Source: an uncultured Eubacteriales bacterium
GTDB lineage: Bacteria > Bacillota > Clostridia > Oscillospirales > Acutalibacteraceae
Length of the DNA: 64,000 nt
Reading direction: 5' to 3'
Assembly (NCBI GenBank): GCA_934729465.1
Contig: CAKVEP010000003.1
Span: 62,001-126,000 of the forward strand
Both the position numbers and the translations under genes were made by a program. Each line of letters opens with the position of its first letter. Position 1 is the stretch's first letter. This document shows positions 17,126-26,132 of the stretch, piece by piece. A model generated the notes under the pieces. It saw only the letters and a program-made list of their open reading frames with translations. It made no database searches and was not told the origin of the DNA.

Positions 17126-18262
17126 ATGAAAAAAATACTATATTTAATAATTTTATTATTTTTGTCGTGCTGTAGTGTTAAGGCATCGGATAACCGAATC
17201 TACAACGATATATACAAAGAACAATTTAAAATGAGCGGTGCGGAAAGTCTTAAAGAAAATATGCCAAAGGAATCCCTTGAAATACTGGATAATTTAGGAA
17301 TAAGTGGTACAAGCTGGGACGAAATATCAAATCTCACTCCAGACAAATTTTTTGAGGAAATAATAAACGTTTCCAAAGAAAAAACATTTTCTCCAATTTC
17401 AGCTTTAGTTCCGGTTATAGCGATTATCCTTCTTAATGCGATTGTGGATGCATTAAAAATATCTTTTGACAATCAAAATATGTCGCAAATAATAACGGTT
17501 GTCAGCGCATTGTGTGTGTGTATATGTATAGTCACTCCAATTGTAAAAAGCATATCGTCAATAGCACTAATAATAAAGTGTGCCGCAGGGTTTATGCTTT
17601 GCTATATCCCGATAATGACAGGAGTTATGATAACCTCAGGACAATCGTTGTCAGCAACTTCATATCATGTTGTAATGATGGGTGCCGGACAAATTATTTC
17701 TCAAATATCAGCAAATCTTCTTATCCCCATAATGAATACTATACTCGGCATCTCGGTTATTTCAGCGATTTCTCCACGGCTCGATTTAGACAAACTATGT
17801 GATTTATTTCACAAAACAATAAAATGTGTTCTTGGATTTTCAGTGTCAACTTTTGTTGGATTTCTAACTGTTCAAAGTCTGGTTACCTCCGCCGCAGACA
17901 ACATAGGAAGTAAAACTTTAAAATTTGCTCTTAATAATTTCGTCCCGATAGTCGGAAACGCCTTAAGCGATGCATTCGGAACGGTAAACGGTTGCGTAAA
18001 ATTACTTAAATCCGGAATAGGTGCTTTCGGAATAATTGCCGGAGGAGCAATATTTTTGCCGCTTATAATCGAGTGTGGGGTTTGGATAGCGTTTTTAAAT
18101 GTTTGTGCTGTAATAGGCGATATGTTTGAGCTAAAAAGAGTATGTGGCTTACTTCGTTCTTCAGGCAAAGTTATGGGTACTATGCTTGCTATTATACTTT
18201 GCTGTATGATGATTTTGATTGTGTCGACGGTTATCATTCTTATAGTTGGGGGAGGCTCTTAA
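17126..18262 (+). CDS. spoIIIAE: Stage III sporulation protein AE
   Basis: The large permease-like membrane protein of the SpoIIIA complex. It has 378 residues, with an N-terminal signal sequence (MKKILYLIILLFLSCCSVKA) and about seven later hydrophobic segments including GYIP-like and AFGTVNGCVKLLKSGIGAFG stretches typical of the family. The ATG at 17126 follows an AGGTGG site within the end of spoIIIAD and lies 1 bp after its stop. Confidence 0.95.
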   Translation: MKKILYLIILLFLSCCSVKASDNRIYNDIYKEQFKMSGAESLKENMPKESLEILDNLGISGTSWDEISNLTPDKFFEEIINVSKEKTFSPISALVPVIAIILLNAIVDALKISFDNQNMSQIITVVSALCVCICIVTPIVKSISSIALIIKCAAGFMLCYIPIMTGVMITSGQSLSATSYHVVMMGAGQIISQISANLLIPIMNTILGISVISAISPRLDLDKLCDLFHKTIKCVLGFSVSTFVGFLTVQSLVTSAADNIGSKTLKFALNNFVPIVGNALSDAFGTVNGCVKLLKSGIGAFGIIAGGAIFLPLIIECGVWIAFLNVCAVIGDMFELKRVCGLLRSSGKVMGTMLAIILCCMMILIVSTVIILIVGGGS

Positions 18263-18735
18263 TGAAATATATAAAAAACTGGTCTGTTTTGATATGTCTA
18301 ACATCAATGATTTGTATAATTATAGAGTTAGTTTTGCCTCCCGGAAAGATGGAAAAAACGATGAAGATGGTTTTGGGACTTTTCACATTATGTGCAGTAA
18401 TGTCACCTATAAAGGGACTATCTAACATCAAAATAAATTTTAATATGGCAAATAAGGACTTTATGGATGACAAACTTGGTTTTTTAAACAATATAAATTC
18501 TCAAATAGAAAGCATTGCTCAAGACAACATTAAAGCAATAATTTTAAACACTCTCAAGGATATAAAAATTAATCCTAAAAATATTGAAATTTTTATGGAT
18601 ACAAATGAGGACAACTGCATATCAATTATTAAATGCAAGATTTTCCTTAATAAAGAATATCTTGATTTAGCCGACAAGGCAAAAAATACAATAGAAAGTA
18701 AGTTAAAAATAGAAACGGAGGTAATTATAAATTAA
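18262..18735 (+). CDS. spoIIIAF: Stage III sporulation protein AF
   Basis: A mother-cell membrane protein with two N-terminal membrane helices followed by an outside ring-building-like domain. It has 157 residues. Translation is from the ATG at 18262, which overlaps the spoIIIAE stop by one base and follows GGGGGAGG; a longer frame upstream is only read-through of spoIIIAE in another frame. The PGKMEKTMKMVLGLF stretch between the helices is the conserved signature. Confidence 0.93.
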   Translation: MKYIKNWSVLICLTSMICIIIELVLPPGKMEKTMKMVLGLFTLCAVMSPIKGLSNIKINFNMANKDFMDDKLGFLNNINSQIESIAQDNIKAIILNTLKDIKINPKNIEIFMDTNEDNCISIIKCKIFLNKEYLDLADKAKNTIESKLKIETEVIIN

Positions 18736-18762
18736 AAGGAAAAAAAGTAGGTGTAAAAAATA

Positions 18763-19347
18763 ATGTCGTGTAAAAATTCTTACATAAAAAAATTTAAAAG
18801 TCTTATTTCAAGCGTATCTTCTAACGATAAATATAAAAATATTATAATCGTGTGCGCAATGATAGGAATTGCTTTAATCTTCATTTCAAACACTTTCAAA
18901 CAAGACAATTCAAAAGAGGTGATAAACACAACCACAACAAATTCGTCAGAACAATATATATCTAACCTTGAAAAAAATTTAGAAACAATAGTGTCTAACA
19001 TAAAGGGAGCCGGAAATTCAAAAGTTTTAGTAACGATAGAGAGTACAACCGAAACAGTTTATGCAACCGAAGAAAAGAAAAACAAGGAGGCTTCTGAAGA
19101 CAAAACCAACGGAGAAACCACAAGACGAAAGGAATGTGATGACTGTGAAAAAAAATACATAACGGTTAAAGATTCAAATGGTACCGAAAAAGCTCTTGCA
19201 GTAACCGAAATACAGCCAAGAATAAAAGGAGTAATAGTGGTATGTGCGGGAGGTGATGACCCTCTTGTCCAGCAAAGAGTAATAAACGCTGTTACTACCG
19301 CATTAAATATTACATCTAAGCGTGTGTGCGTAACAAAATCAAATTAA
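18763..19347 (+). CDS. spoIIIAG: Stage III sporulation protein AG
   Basis: Forms the large ring in the intermembrane space in the established model. It has 194 residues: a cytoplasmic tail, one membrane helix (about 26-44, IIIVCAMIGIALIFISN), then a ring-building domain whose two halves (KGAGNSKVLVTIESTTE and PRIKGVIVVCAGGDDPLVQQ) are split by a charged insertion rich in Lys/Glu with a CDDCEKK motif. It ends 20 bp before the spoIIIAH start. Confidence 0.94.
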   Translation: MSCKNSYIKKFKSLISSVSSNDKYKNIIIVCAMIGIALIFISNTFKQDNSKEVINTTTTNSSEQYISNLEKNLETIVSNIKGAGNSKVLVTIESTTETVYATEEKKNKEASEDKTNGETTRRKECDDCEKKYITVKDSNGTEKALAVTEIQPRIKGVIVVCAGGDDPLVQQRVINAVTTALNITSKRVCVTKSN

Positions 19348-19367
19348 ATTTTCAGGAGGAATTTTAC

Positions 19368-19955
19368 ATGAAATTTCGTAGACGTCAATTAATTTTAGCA
19401 GCCTTAGTAGTAGCCCTCGGGACAGCCGTATATTTAAACTGGCAATTTTCCGACGACAAAGGTTTAATAGCTACAGATATTCTTCAACCCCAAAGAGAGC
19501 TTGGAGAAGCAAGATTTGTTAATAATTCAAAGGTTCCCGAAGACATAAACAGTGATGAAACAAGCAACGCTCAAGTTGAACAAGTTGCTAATATGTCTGA
19601 TGAAACAAAGGAATATTTTGCACAAGCAAAGGTTAACAGACAAAAAGCTAGAGATGAAGCAACCGAGCTAATAAAAAACGTTACATCAGACGTGCAAGCA
19701 ACCGACCAAGCTAAAGCCGAAGCAGTTAAACAAGCGGGCGAGCTTTCGGACTTAATTCAAAAAGAGTCTAATATAGAAAGCTTACTTAAAGCTAAAGGAT
19801 TTGATGAATGTTTGGTATTTATCCAAAACGGAGAATGTAGCGTAGTAATAAGTCCGAATAAATTAAACGACAATACTGCTGTTACCATATTTGATATAGT
19901 ATCTGGTCAAACAGGAATACCTTACGATAAAATTAAAATAGTTGAGGCTAAATAG
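19368..19955 (+). CDS. spoIIIAH: Stage III sporulation protein AH
   Basis: Mother-cell partner of SpoIIQ across the engulfment space. It has 195 residues from the ATG at 19368, placed by a CAGGAGG site: a basic N terminus (MKFRRRQL), one membrane helix, a helical linker, and a C-terminal ring-building domain (KGFDECLVFIQNGECSVVIS through TGIPYDKIKIVEAK). It is the last gene of the operon and is followed by a strong hairpin terminator. Confidence 0.95.
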   Translation: MKFRRRQLILAALVVALGTAVYLNWQFSDDKGLIATDILQPQRELGEARFVNNSKVPEDINSDETSNAQVEQVANMSDETKEYFAQAKVNRQKARDEATELIKNVTSDVQATDQAKAEAVKQAGELSDLIQKESNIESLLKAKGFDECLVFIQNGECSVVISPNKLNDNTAVTIFDIVSGQTGIPYDKIKIVEAK

Positions 19956-19966
19956 AACATAATTTT

Positions 19967-19995
19967 ACCTGCTGATTTTGAATATATCAGCAGGT
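19967..19995. terminator. Bidirectional terminator between spoIIIAH and trxB
   Basis: A 10-bp perfect stem (ACCTGCTGAT / ATCAGCAGGT) with a 9-nt loop lies between convergent genes. It is T-rich on both sides: ttatttat on the plus strand and aaaatta on the complement side. Confidence 0.88.
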
Positions 19996-20004
19996 TTATT
20001 TATA

Positions 20005-20919
20005 TCATGAATTAAAATTAGTTATTAAAAACTTAGAAGCTTGTGCTGCAGCAACCGCTCCGTCTGCCACGGCGGTTACAATTTGTCTAAGGAATTTTTT
20101 TCTACAATCTCCCGCAACGAACACTCCCTCAATATTAGTTAAGCAATCTTCGTTTGATATGAAATAATTATTTTCATCTAAGTTTAGTTCGTTTTTGTAG
20201 ATTGAATTGTCCGGCTCATACCCTATAGATATGAACACTCCCGAAACATCTATTTTTTTAATATCGTTATTTTTGTCAACTATGTTTACGGATTTAACAA
20301 TTTTGTCTCCTTGAATACTGTCAACCCTTTTTCCCATCTCACACGTTACATTATCTTTACTCTTTATTGATTCTATCAAATATGTTTCCGCTCTAGACTC
20401 TTCCCGCCTGACAATCAATATGACACTTTCACATATATTAGACAAATACAAAGCATCTTCTAAAGCGGTATTTCCTCCTCCAACCACGCAAACCTTTTTA
20501 CCCTTAAAAAGCGAGCCGTCGCAAGTTGCGCAGTAAGAAACGCCTTTTCCTTCAAATTCATTTTCGCCGCTACACCCTAGTTTTCGTCTTTTCAGACCGT
20601 TTGCTATTATCACACTTTTTGAACATATTTCTTTTGTTTTAGTAATTACTTTTTTAACGTTGCCCTTTAAGTCTACTTTCACCACTTCTTCAAATATAAA
20701 CTCACAGCCTAGTTTTGTAACTTGATTAAAAATACTATTAGATAACTCTATCCCGGAAATTTCATTAAATCCGGGATAATTTTCAATTTTGTTTGTAATT
20801 GCAACTTGACCGCCGTATACCTTTTTCTCAATCACAGTGACTTTAAGACCGGCTCTTAAAGCATACAGTGCTGCTGTAAGACCGGAAGGTCCTGCTCCTA
20901 TTATTAAAACGTCTGTCAT
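20005..20919 (-). CDS. trxB: Thioredoxin reductase
   Basis: An FAD/NAD(P)H flavoenzyme that reduces thioredoxin. Of 304 residues, the FAD-binding GAGPSGLTAALYALRAG opens the protein, the redox-active CATCDG sits near residue 130, the second nucleotide fold has VVGGGNTALEDAL, and GVFVAGDC closes the FAD site. It lies 16 bp downstream of trxA, so the pair is cotranscribed, and ends at a shared terminator. Confidence 0.96.
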   Translation of the reverse strand: MTDVLIIGAGPSGLTAALYALRAGLKVTVIEKKVYGGQVAITNKIENYPGFNEISGIELSNSIFNQVTKLGCEFIFEEVVKVDLKGNVKKVITKTKEICSKSVIIANGLKRRKLGCSGENEFEGKGVSYCATCDGSLFKGKKVCVVGGGNTALEDALYLSNICESVILIVRREESRAETYLIESIKSKDNVTCEMGKRVDSIQGDKIVKSVNIVDKNNDIKKIDVSGVFISIGYEPDNSIYKNELNLDENNYFISNEDCLTNIEGVFVAGDCRKKFLRQIVTAVADGAVAAAQASKFLITNFNS

Positions 20920-20935
20920 TTTACCACCAGTCTTT

Positions 20936-21247
20936 TTATAATATCTTGTCTTTTAACAAATTAATTATTTGTTCTTTTTGTAAAAATCCCGTCGTCCTAT
21001 GAACCACTTCGCCTTTTTTAATAAACAGAAGCGTTGGTAAAGACATTATCTGATACTCCCTAGTAAATTCCGGATTATCGTCTGTGTTAATGCTAAGAAA
21101 CTCTATTTCATACTCATTGCTTAAATCTTCTAATACAGGTTCCAGCATTTTACAATATCCGCACCAATCTGCATAACAATCAACAACGGCTGTCTTTCCA
21201 CCATTAAGAATACTGTTAAACTCATCATAATTTACATTTTTTATCAT
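20936..21247 (-). CDS. trxA: Thioredoxin
   Basis: A general disulfide reductase partner of TrxB. It has 103 residues from the ATG at 21247, which has AAAGGA eight bases upstream. The active site is WCGYCK, differing from the usual WCGPC by Tyr in place of Pro; the cis-Pro region LPTLLFIKKGE is intact. Replacing the Pro normally makes thioredoxins more oxidising or DsbA-like. It sits between trxB and a Cys-rich small protein gene. Confidence 0.93.
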   Translation of the reverse strand: MIKNVNYDEFNSILNGGKTAVVDCYADWCGYCKMLEPVLEDLSNEYEIEFLSINTDDNPEFTREYQIMSLPTLLFIKKGEVVHRTTGFLQKEQIINLLKDKIL

Positions 21248-21300
21248 TTTCAAAATCCTTTCAATTTAAATTATAAATTTGAGCTCTACCTTTTACCATA

Positions 21301-21618
21301 TCACAGTATTTTAGAGTTCGCCTGCTTCCTACATTCTTCACAAACATCCCCGATACTTGGAACTAAGCATCCACACCCCGGACATTCCCCTATAGCGCTG
21401 TTCTGAGCCTCTGTAGAGTCAAATGCTTGGCACATTTTCTTTATTTGCTCTTTTTTATTATCGTCTAATTTCCATTCCTCCCTTTTTTTACAACAGATTT
21501 CACTTTTAGGGTCCCGATTCCATTTATTATTTATATTTACATTTGTAATTTCTTTCCCTCCAACCACTTTTTCTTCCTGAACTTCAGTTAATTTTTGAAT
21601 ATTTTCATTCATATACAC
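21301..21618 (-). CDS. Cys-rich small protein with a double-glycine-like leader
   Basis: Not recognised as a named family. The 105-residue protein opens with a short acidic/hydrophobic stretch ending LTEVQEEKVVGG, which resembles double-glycine leaders of exported peptides (cleavage would be after residue 21). The remaining 84 residues hold eight cysteines: a CC pair at 42-43, C63, and a CPGCGC...CEEC zinc-ribbon-like end (79-96). It starts with GTG, or with an ATG two codons later, 13 bp after a Ca2+-ATPase gene and 53 bp before trxA. It could be an exported Cys-rich peptide or simply a small zinc-binding protein. Confidence 0.6.
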   Translation of the reverse strand: MYMNENIQKLTEVQEEKVVGGKEITNVNINNKWNRDPKSEICCKKREEWKLDDNKKEQIKKMCQAFDSTEAQNSAIGECPGCGCLVPSIGDVCEECRKQANSKIL

Positions 21619-21631
21619 TTCAACCTTTCTT

Positions 21632-24268
21632 TTAAATATTTAATTTTCTCTGTATAAACTTTATTATCTCTACCATAGGGATAATGGTAAACGCCAATGC
21701 TATGGATATAAAATACTCAAATAATGATATGTGTTCAAATTCAAACGCCTCAGATAAGAACGGGACATATATCACAAGTGCCGTACATACCAAAGATATT
21801 ACCATAGCATACCATAAATATTTATTTTGACCTTTGAGCTTAAAGGTAGAGCCTCTTCTTGAGCGCATATTAAATGCATGAAAAACTTCTGTCATGGAAA
21901 GAGTTAAAAATGCCATTGTTACTCCATCATTACTATTTACTATTTCCCATTTTCCTGATTCTATAAAGTGTCCTATAAAATAAGACATTAATGTTATTAC
22001 GGTTGTTAAAAAGCCTTGTATAACTATATCATAGAACATTCCTTGAGCAAAAATACCTTCTTTTGAATCTCTTGGAGGTCTTTTCATTATATTTTTTTCC
22101 GATTCTTCAAATCCCAGAGCAAGAGCCGGCAAAGAATCCGTTATAAGATTTATCCATAGAAGATGGATTGGCTTTAAAATTACAAATCCTAAAAGGGTTG
22201 CAAAGAATATTGAAAGTACCTCAGATAAATTAGAAGCAAGCAGAAATTGTATTGCTTTTCTTATGTTGTCATATATTCTTCTTCCCTCTTCCACAGCAAA
22301 AACAATTGTTGTAAAATTATCGTCAGCTAGTACCATGTCAGCTATATTTTTTGTTACATCAGTTCCGGTAACGCCCATTCCAACTCCTATATCGGCATTT
22401 TTTATTGATGGCGCATCATTAACTCCATCGCCCGTCATAGCTGTTATGTTACCGTTATTTTGCCACGCTTTTACGATTCTTACCTTATGTTCCGGCTGTA
22501 CTCTTGCATAAACCGAATATTTTTTGACATTTTTATTAAGCTCCTCCTCAGACAGTTTATCCAATTCTTCGCCCGTTATAGCCTCGCCTTCATTATTTAT
22601 TATACCGAGTTGTTTAGCTATTGCCACAGCTGTATTTTTGTGGTCCCCTGTTATCATTACTGTTTTTATTCCTGCTTGATGACATTCTCTTATAGAATCT
22701 TTAACCTCTGGTCTTATAGGGTCAATCATGCCAACAAGACCTATATAACACATAGAGTTTTCTAGATGTTGCGGACTGTAATTTTGAGGAGTTTCCTGCC
22801 ACTCTCTTGTTGCGGCACATAGCACTCTTAAAGCTTTGTCTGCTAAACTTTTGTTTTGCTTTAATATTTGCTCCTTTAAATCATCTGTTAGAGGAACTAC
22901 TTTTCCTTTTACAAGAGCTTTATCGCAGTGTTTGAGTACTTCATCAGGAGCTCCTTTTGTAAATTGTACAACACTATTATTAGGTTTTTTATGAACTGTA
23001 GACATCATTTTTCTGTCGGAATCAAACGGAGCCTCTCCTATACGGTTATATTCATTTTTCATTTTGTTTTTAGGCAGTCCGATTTTATAGGAGTAATTTA
23101 CAAGCGCACATTCCGTAGGTTCGCCGGTCGCATTACCACTTTCATCAAGTTCGGCGTCGCTACACATAGACATCGCTATCGCTAATAAATTTTCATCGTC
23201 GCCGACGCTTTCCACTACCGTCATTTTGTTTTGTGTTAAAGTTCCTGTTTTGTCTGAGCAAATAACTTGCGTACAGCCCAAAGTTTCAACAGCCATTAAT
23301 TTTCTCATAACGGCGTTTCGTTTAGACATATTTGTAACGCCTATAGACAAAACAATCGTAACAACAGCGGCGAGTCCTTCAGGTATCGCAGCCACAGCCA
23401 AACTTACAGCAACCATAAATGAGTCAAGAATTCCTTGAGTTGATATATTAGGGTATAGTCTAAACACGTCTATTAAGAATATTGCAACACATATTCCTAA
23501 AATTATGAAGCTTAATGTTTTGCTTAGCTGGGTTAGTTTTATTTGCAAGGGAGTTTGTCCTTCTTTAGCGCTCGAAAGAGCATTTGCTATTTTCCCCATT
23601 TCAGTGTTCATTCCGATGCCTGTAACCACAGCCTTCCCACGACCGTAAACCACCGTACTTCCTGTGTATACCATATTTTTTCTGTCGCCAAGTGGGACAT
23701 CGCTTTTATCCGAAACTTTTAAAGCATCGCTTATTTTATCAACAGGCAACGACTCTCCGGTTAGCGCAGATTCCTCCACCTTCAAACTTGCGCTTTCTAT
23801 AACTCTTGCGTCAGCCGGAATTAAATCACCGGCTTCAAGAATTATTATGTCCCCGGGAACTATCTCTTCGCTCTTAACTATTTCATGATTTCCGTTTCTT
23901 AATACCTTTGAAGTTGCGGCGGTAATTTCTTTTAATGCATCTAATGCTTTTTCTGCCTTGCTTTCCTGGAGGACTCCTAAAACTGCATTAATAATAACAA
24001 CAAGAGCTATTATAATAACATCGGCAAAAGACTCATTTGAATAAACGGAAGTTATAGCAGATATTAGTGCCGCTATAATTAAAACAATCGTCATGGGGTC
24101 GATTAGCTTTTCCAAAAATTTTTCTACAAGAGATTGTTTTTTAGTTTCGTTTAATTTATTGTGTCCAAATTTGTGCTGTCTTAGTGAAACTTCTTCTCTT
24201 GAAAGACCATTAATATTACCGTCAATTTCATCTATTACTTCCTGAGCTTTTTTTAAATATTCCTTCAT
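21632..24268 (-). CDS. Calcium-transporting P-type ATPase
   Basis: An ATP-driven cation exporter of the SERCA/PMCA type. It has 878 residues from the ATG at 24268, eight bases after GGGGG. Its domains run in order: the N-terminal cation-ATPase domain (SREEVSLRQHKFGHNKL), actuator TGES, membrane segment with PEGLAAVVTI, phosphorylation motif CSDKTGTLTQN, KGAPDE in the nucleotide domain, MITGDH and TGDGVNDAPS, and four C-terminal membrane helices. PEGL and the C-terminal NLSE block agree with Ca2+ selectivity. It lies 16 bp after the ABC exporter pair. Confidence 0.92.
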   Translation of the reverse strand: MKEYLKKAQEVIDEIDGNINGLSREEVSLRQHKFGHNKLNETKKQSLVEKFLEKLIDPMTIVLIIAALISAITSVYSNESFADVIIIALVVIINAVLGVLQESKAEKALDALKEITAATSKVLRNGNHEIVKSEEIVPGDIIILEAGDLIPADARVIESASLKVEESALTGESLPVDKISDALKVSDKSDVPLGDRKNMVYTGSTVVYGRGKAVVTGIGMNTEMGKIANALSSAKEGQTPLQIKLTQLSKTLSFIILGICVAIFLIDVFRLYPNISTQGILDSFMVAVSLAVAAIPEGLAAVVTIVLSIGVTNMSKRNAVMRKLMAVETLGCTQVICSDKTGTLTQNKMTVVESVGDDENLLAIAMSMCSDAELDESGNATGEPTECALVNYSYKIGLPKNKMKNEYNRIGEAPFDSDRKMMSTVHKKPNNSVVQFTKGAPDEVLKHCDKALVKGKVVPLTDDLKEQILKQNKSLADKALRVLCAATREWQETPQNYSPQHLENSMCYIGLVGMIDPIRPEVKDSIRECHQAGIKTVMITGDHKNTAVAIAKQLGIINNEGEAITGEELDKLSEEELNKNVKKYSVYARVQPEHKVRIVKAWQNNGNITAMTGDGVNDAPSIKNADIGVGMGVTGTDVTKNIADMVLADDNFTTIVFAVEEGRRIYDNIRKAIQFLLASNLSEVLSIFFATLLGFVILKPIHLLWINLITDSLPALALGFEESEKNIMKRPPRDSKEGIFAQGMFYDIVIQGFLTTVITLMSYFIGHFIESGKWEIVNSNDGVTMAFLTLSMTEVFHAFNMRSRRGSTFKLKGQNKYLWYAMVISLVCTALVIYVPFLSEAFEFEHISLFEYFISIALAFTIIPMVEIIKFIQRKLNI

Positions 24269-24284
24269 TTTAAACACCCCCTGA

Positions 24285-26132
24285 TTAAGCAGACGTCAAT
24301 TCAAACTGACTGTTATAAAGTTCTGCATAAAAACCTTTTTTACTTAGTAATTCTTCATGAGTACCCTGTTCGATAATGTTTCCGTCTTTCATAACGAGTA
24401 TTAAATCGGCATCTTTTATTGTGGACAATCTATGTGCTATAACAAAGCTTGTTCTGCCTTTCATTAAGTTGTCCATGGCTTTTTGTATCAGTATTTCTGT
24501 TCTTGTATCAACGCTTGAAGTTGCTTCATCTAAAATTAAAATTGGTCTGTTTGCAAGGATTGCACGAGCTATAGTTAATAATTGTTTTTGTCCCTGAGAC
24601 ACATTACTTGCATCTTCGTTCAACTCCATATTATACCCATCAGGTAACGACCTTATAAAACTATCGGCATGAGCAGCCTTAGCAGCTTCTATTACCTCTT
24701 TGTCGGATGCATCTAACTTTCCATAGCGTATATTTTCCATTATAGTACCTTTGTAGAGCCAGGTTTCTTGAAGAACCATACCAAATATTTTACGTAATTC
24801 TTTTCTGTCGAAATTTTTAATATCATTTCCGTCTATTTTTATACAACCGCTGTTTACATCATAAAATCTCATTAATAACTTTATCATAGTGGTTTTTCCG
24901 GCACCGGTTGGTCCGACTATAGCCACTGTTTGACCCGGTTTTACTTTACAATTAAAATCTTTTATTATTATTTTATCTTCAGTGTATCCAAAGCGCACGT
25001 CGCAAAAATTCACTTCACCTATAATTTTGTCAACCGAAACCGGATTCTCTACTTTTTGTTCTTCTTCCTTCTCGTCTAAAAATTCAAAAATTCTTTCAGA
25101 GGCAGCCACCATCGTTTGAAGCATATTTGAAACCTGTGTAAGCTGTGTTATCGGTTGAGTAAAATTTCTAACGTATTGTATAAAGGCTTGAATATCGCCA
25201 ACTGTTATTATTCCCTCTATTGCAAATATACTTCCGAATATTGCAATACCAACATATGCAAGATTTGAAACGAAGTTCATTATAGGGAACATTAATCCCG
25301 ATAAAAACTGACTTCTCCATGCACATTCAAAAAGTACGTCATTTGTTTCTTTAAACTCGGTTGTCACTTTACTTTCTCTGTTAAACGCTTTTACAACATT
25401 ATGACCACTGTAAAATTCTTCAATTTGTCCGTTAATCTTTCCTAAGTATTCCTGCTGCTGGTTAAAATATTTCTGACTAACCTTAACTATTATTCCAACT
25501 ATTATTGCAGATATAGGCAAAATCATAAATATTATAAGAGTCATTAAAGGATTTATCGTAAGCATCATAATAAGAACGCCTATAATAGTGGTAACGCTTG
25601 TGATTAGCTGAGTTACGCTTTGATTTAGACTTTGTCCTAATGTGTCAACGTCATTTGTTATGCGAGATAAAATATCTCCCACTGTATTATTCTCAAAGTA
25701 AGACAACGGCATACGATTAATTTTTTCGCTTAATTGTCTTCTCATCTTGAAACAAATTTTCTGTGAAACTCCGGTCATAATCCATCCCTGAAGAAAATTA
25801 AATATTGCACTTATTACATACACGCTTAAAAGAATTAAAAGTATTTTTCCTATAGAGCTAAAATTAATTCCTCCAACACCCGATATCTTGCTTATAAGAC
25901 CATTAAAAAGTTCCGTTGTTGCCCTGCTTAATATCTTTGGACCTATAACATTAAAGAACGTACTCCCAATAGCAAACAACATAACAACCGCAACAGCAAA
26001 TTTGTAGTCACCTATATAAGACATTAATTTTTTAATCGTACCCTTAAAATCTTTTGCTTTTTCGGTACTTGAAAGTCCTCCGTGCATTCCACCGAACGGT
26101 CCTTTGGCAGTATTCTTTTTATGCTTACTCAT
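24285..26132 (-). CDS. ABC exporter half-transporter (second subunit)
   Basis: A membrane/ATPase fusion forming a heterodimer with the upstream gene. It has 615 residues from the ATG at 26132, which has a strong GGAGGTGAAG site; the reading overlaps the end of its partner by 8 bp. After a short Gly-rich lead (GPFGGMHGG) come six membrane helices (about 45-340) and an ATPase domain with Walker A GPTGAGKTT, signature NVSQGQKQLL (slightly degenerate in place of LSGGQ) and Walker B LILDEATSSVDT. It fits the multidrug/lipid exporter type; the substrate is unknown. Confidence 0.9.
   Translation of the reverse strand: MSKHKKNTAKGPFGGMHGGLSSTEKAKDFKGTIKKLMSYIGDYKFAVAVVMLFAIGSTFFNVIGPKILSRATTELFNGLISKISGVGGINFSSIGKILLILLSVYVISAIFNFLQGWIMTGVSQKICFKMRRQLSEKINRMPLSYFENNTVGDILSRITNDVDTLGQSLNQSVTQLITSVTTIIGVLIMMLTINPLMTLIIFMILPISAIIVGIIVKVSQKYFNQQQEYLGKINGQIEEFYSGHNVVKAFNRESKVTTEFKETNDVLFECAWRSQFLSGLMFPIMNFVSNLAYVGIAIFGSIFAIEGIITVGDIQAFIQYVRNFTQPITQLTQVSNMLQTMVAASERIFEFLDEKEEEQKVENPVSVDKIIGEVNFCDVRFGYTEDKIIIKDFNCKVKPGQTVAIVGPTGAGKTTMIKLLMRFYDVNSGCIKIDGNDIKNFDRKELRKIFGMVLQETWLYKGTIMENIRYGKLDASDKEVIEAAKAAHADSFIRSLPDGYNMELNEDASNVSQGQKQLLTIARAILANRPILILDEATSSVDTRTEILIQKAMDNLMKGRTSFVIAHRLSTIKDADLILVMKDGNIIEQGTHEELLSKKGFYAELYNSQFELTSA

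Noticed and set aside
17872..18237. 121-codon open frame antisense to spoIIIAE
   Set aside because: It lies wholly inside a conserved gene, has no ribosome site, and reads as a shadow of membrane-helix codons.
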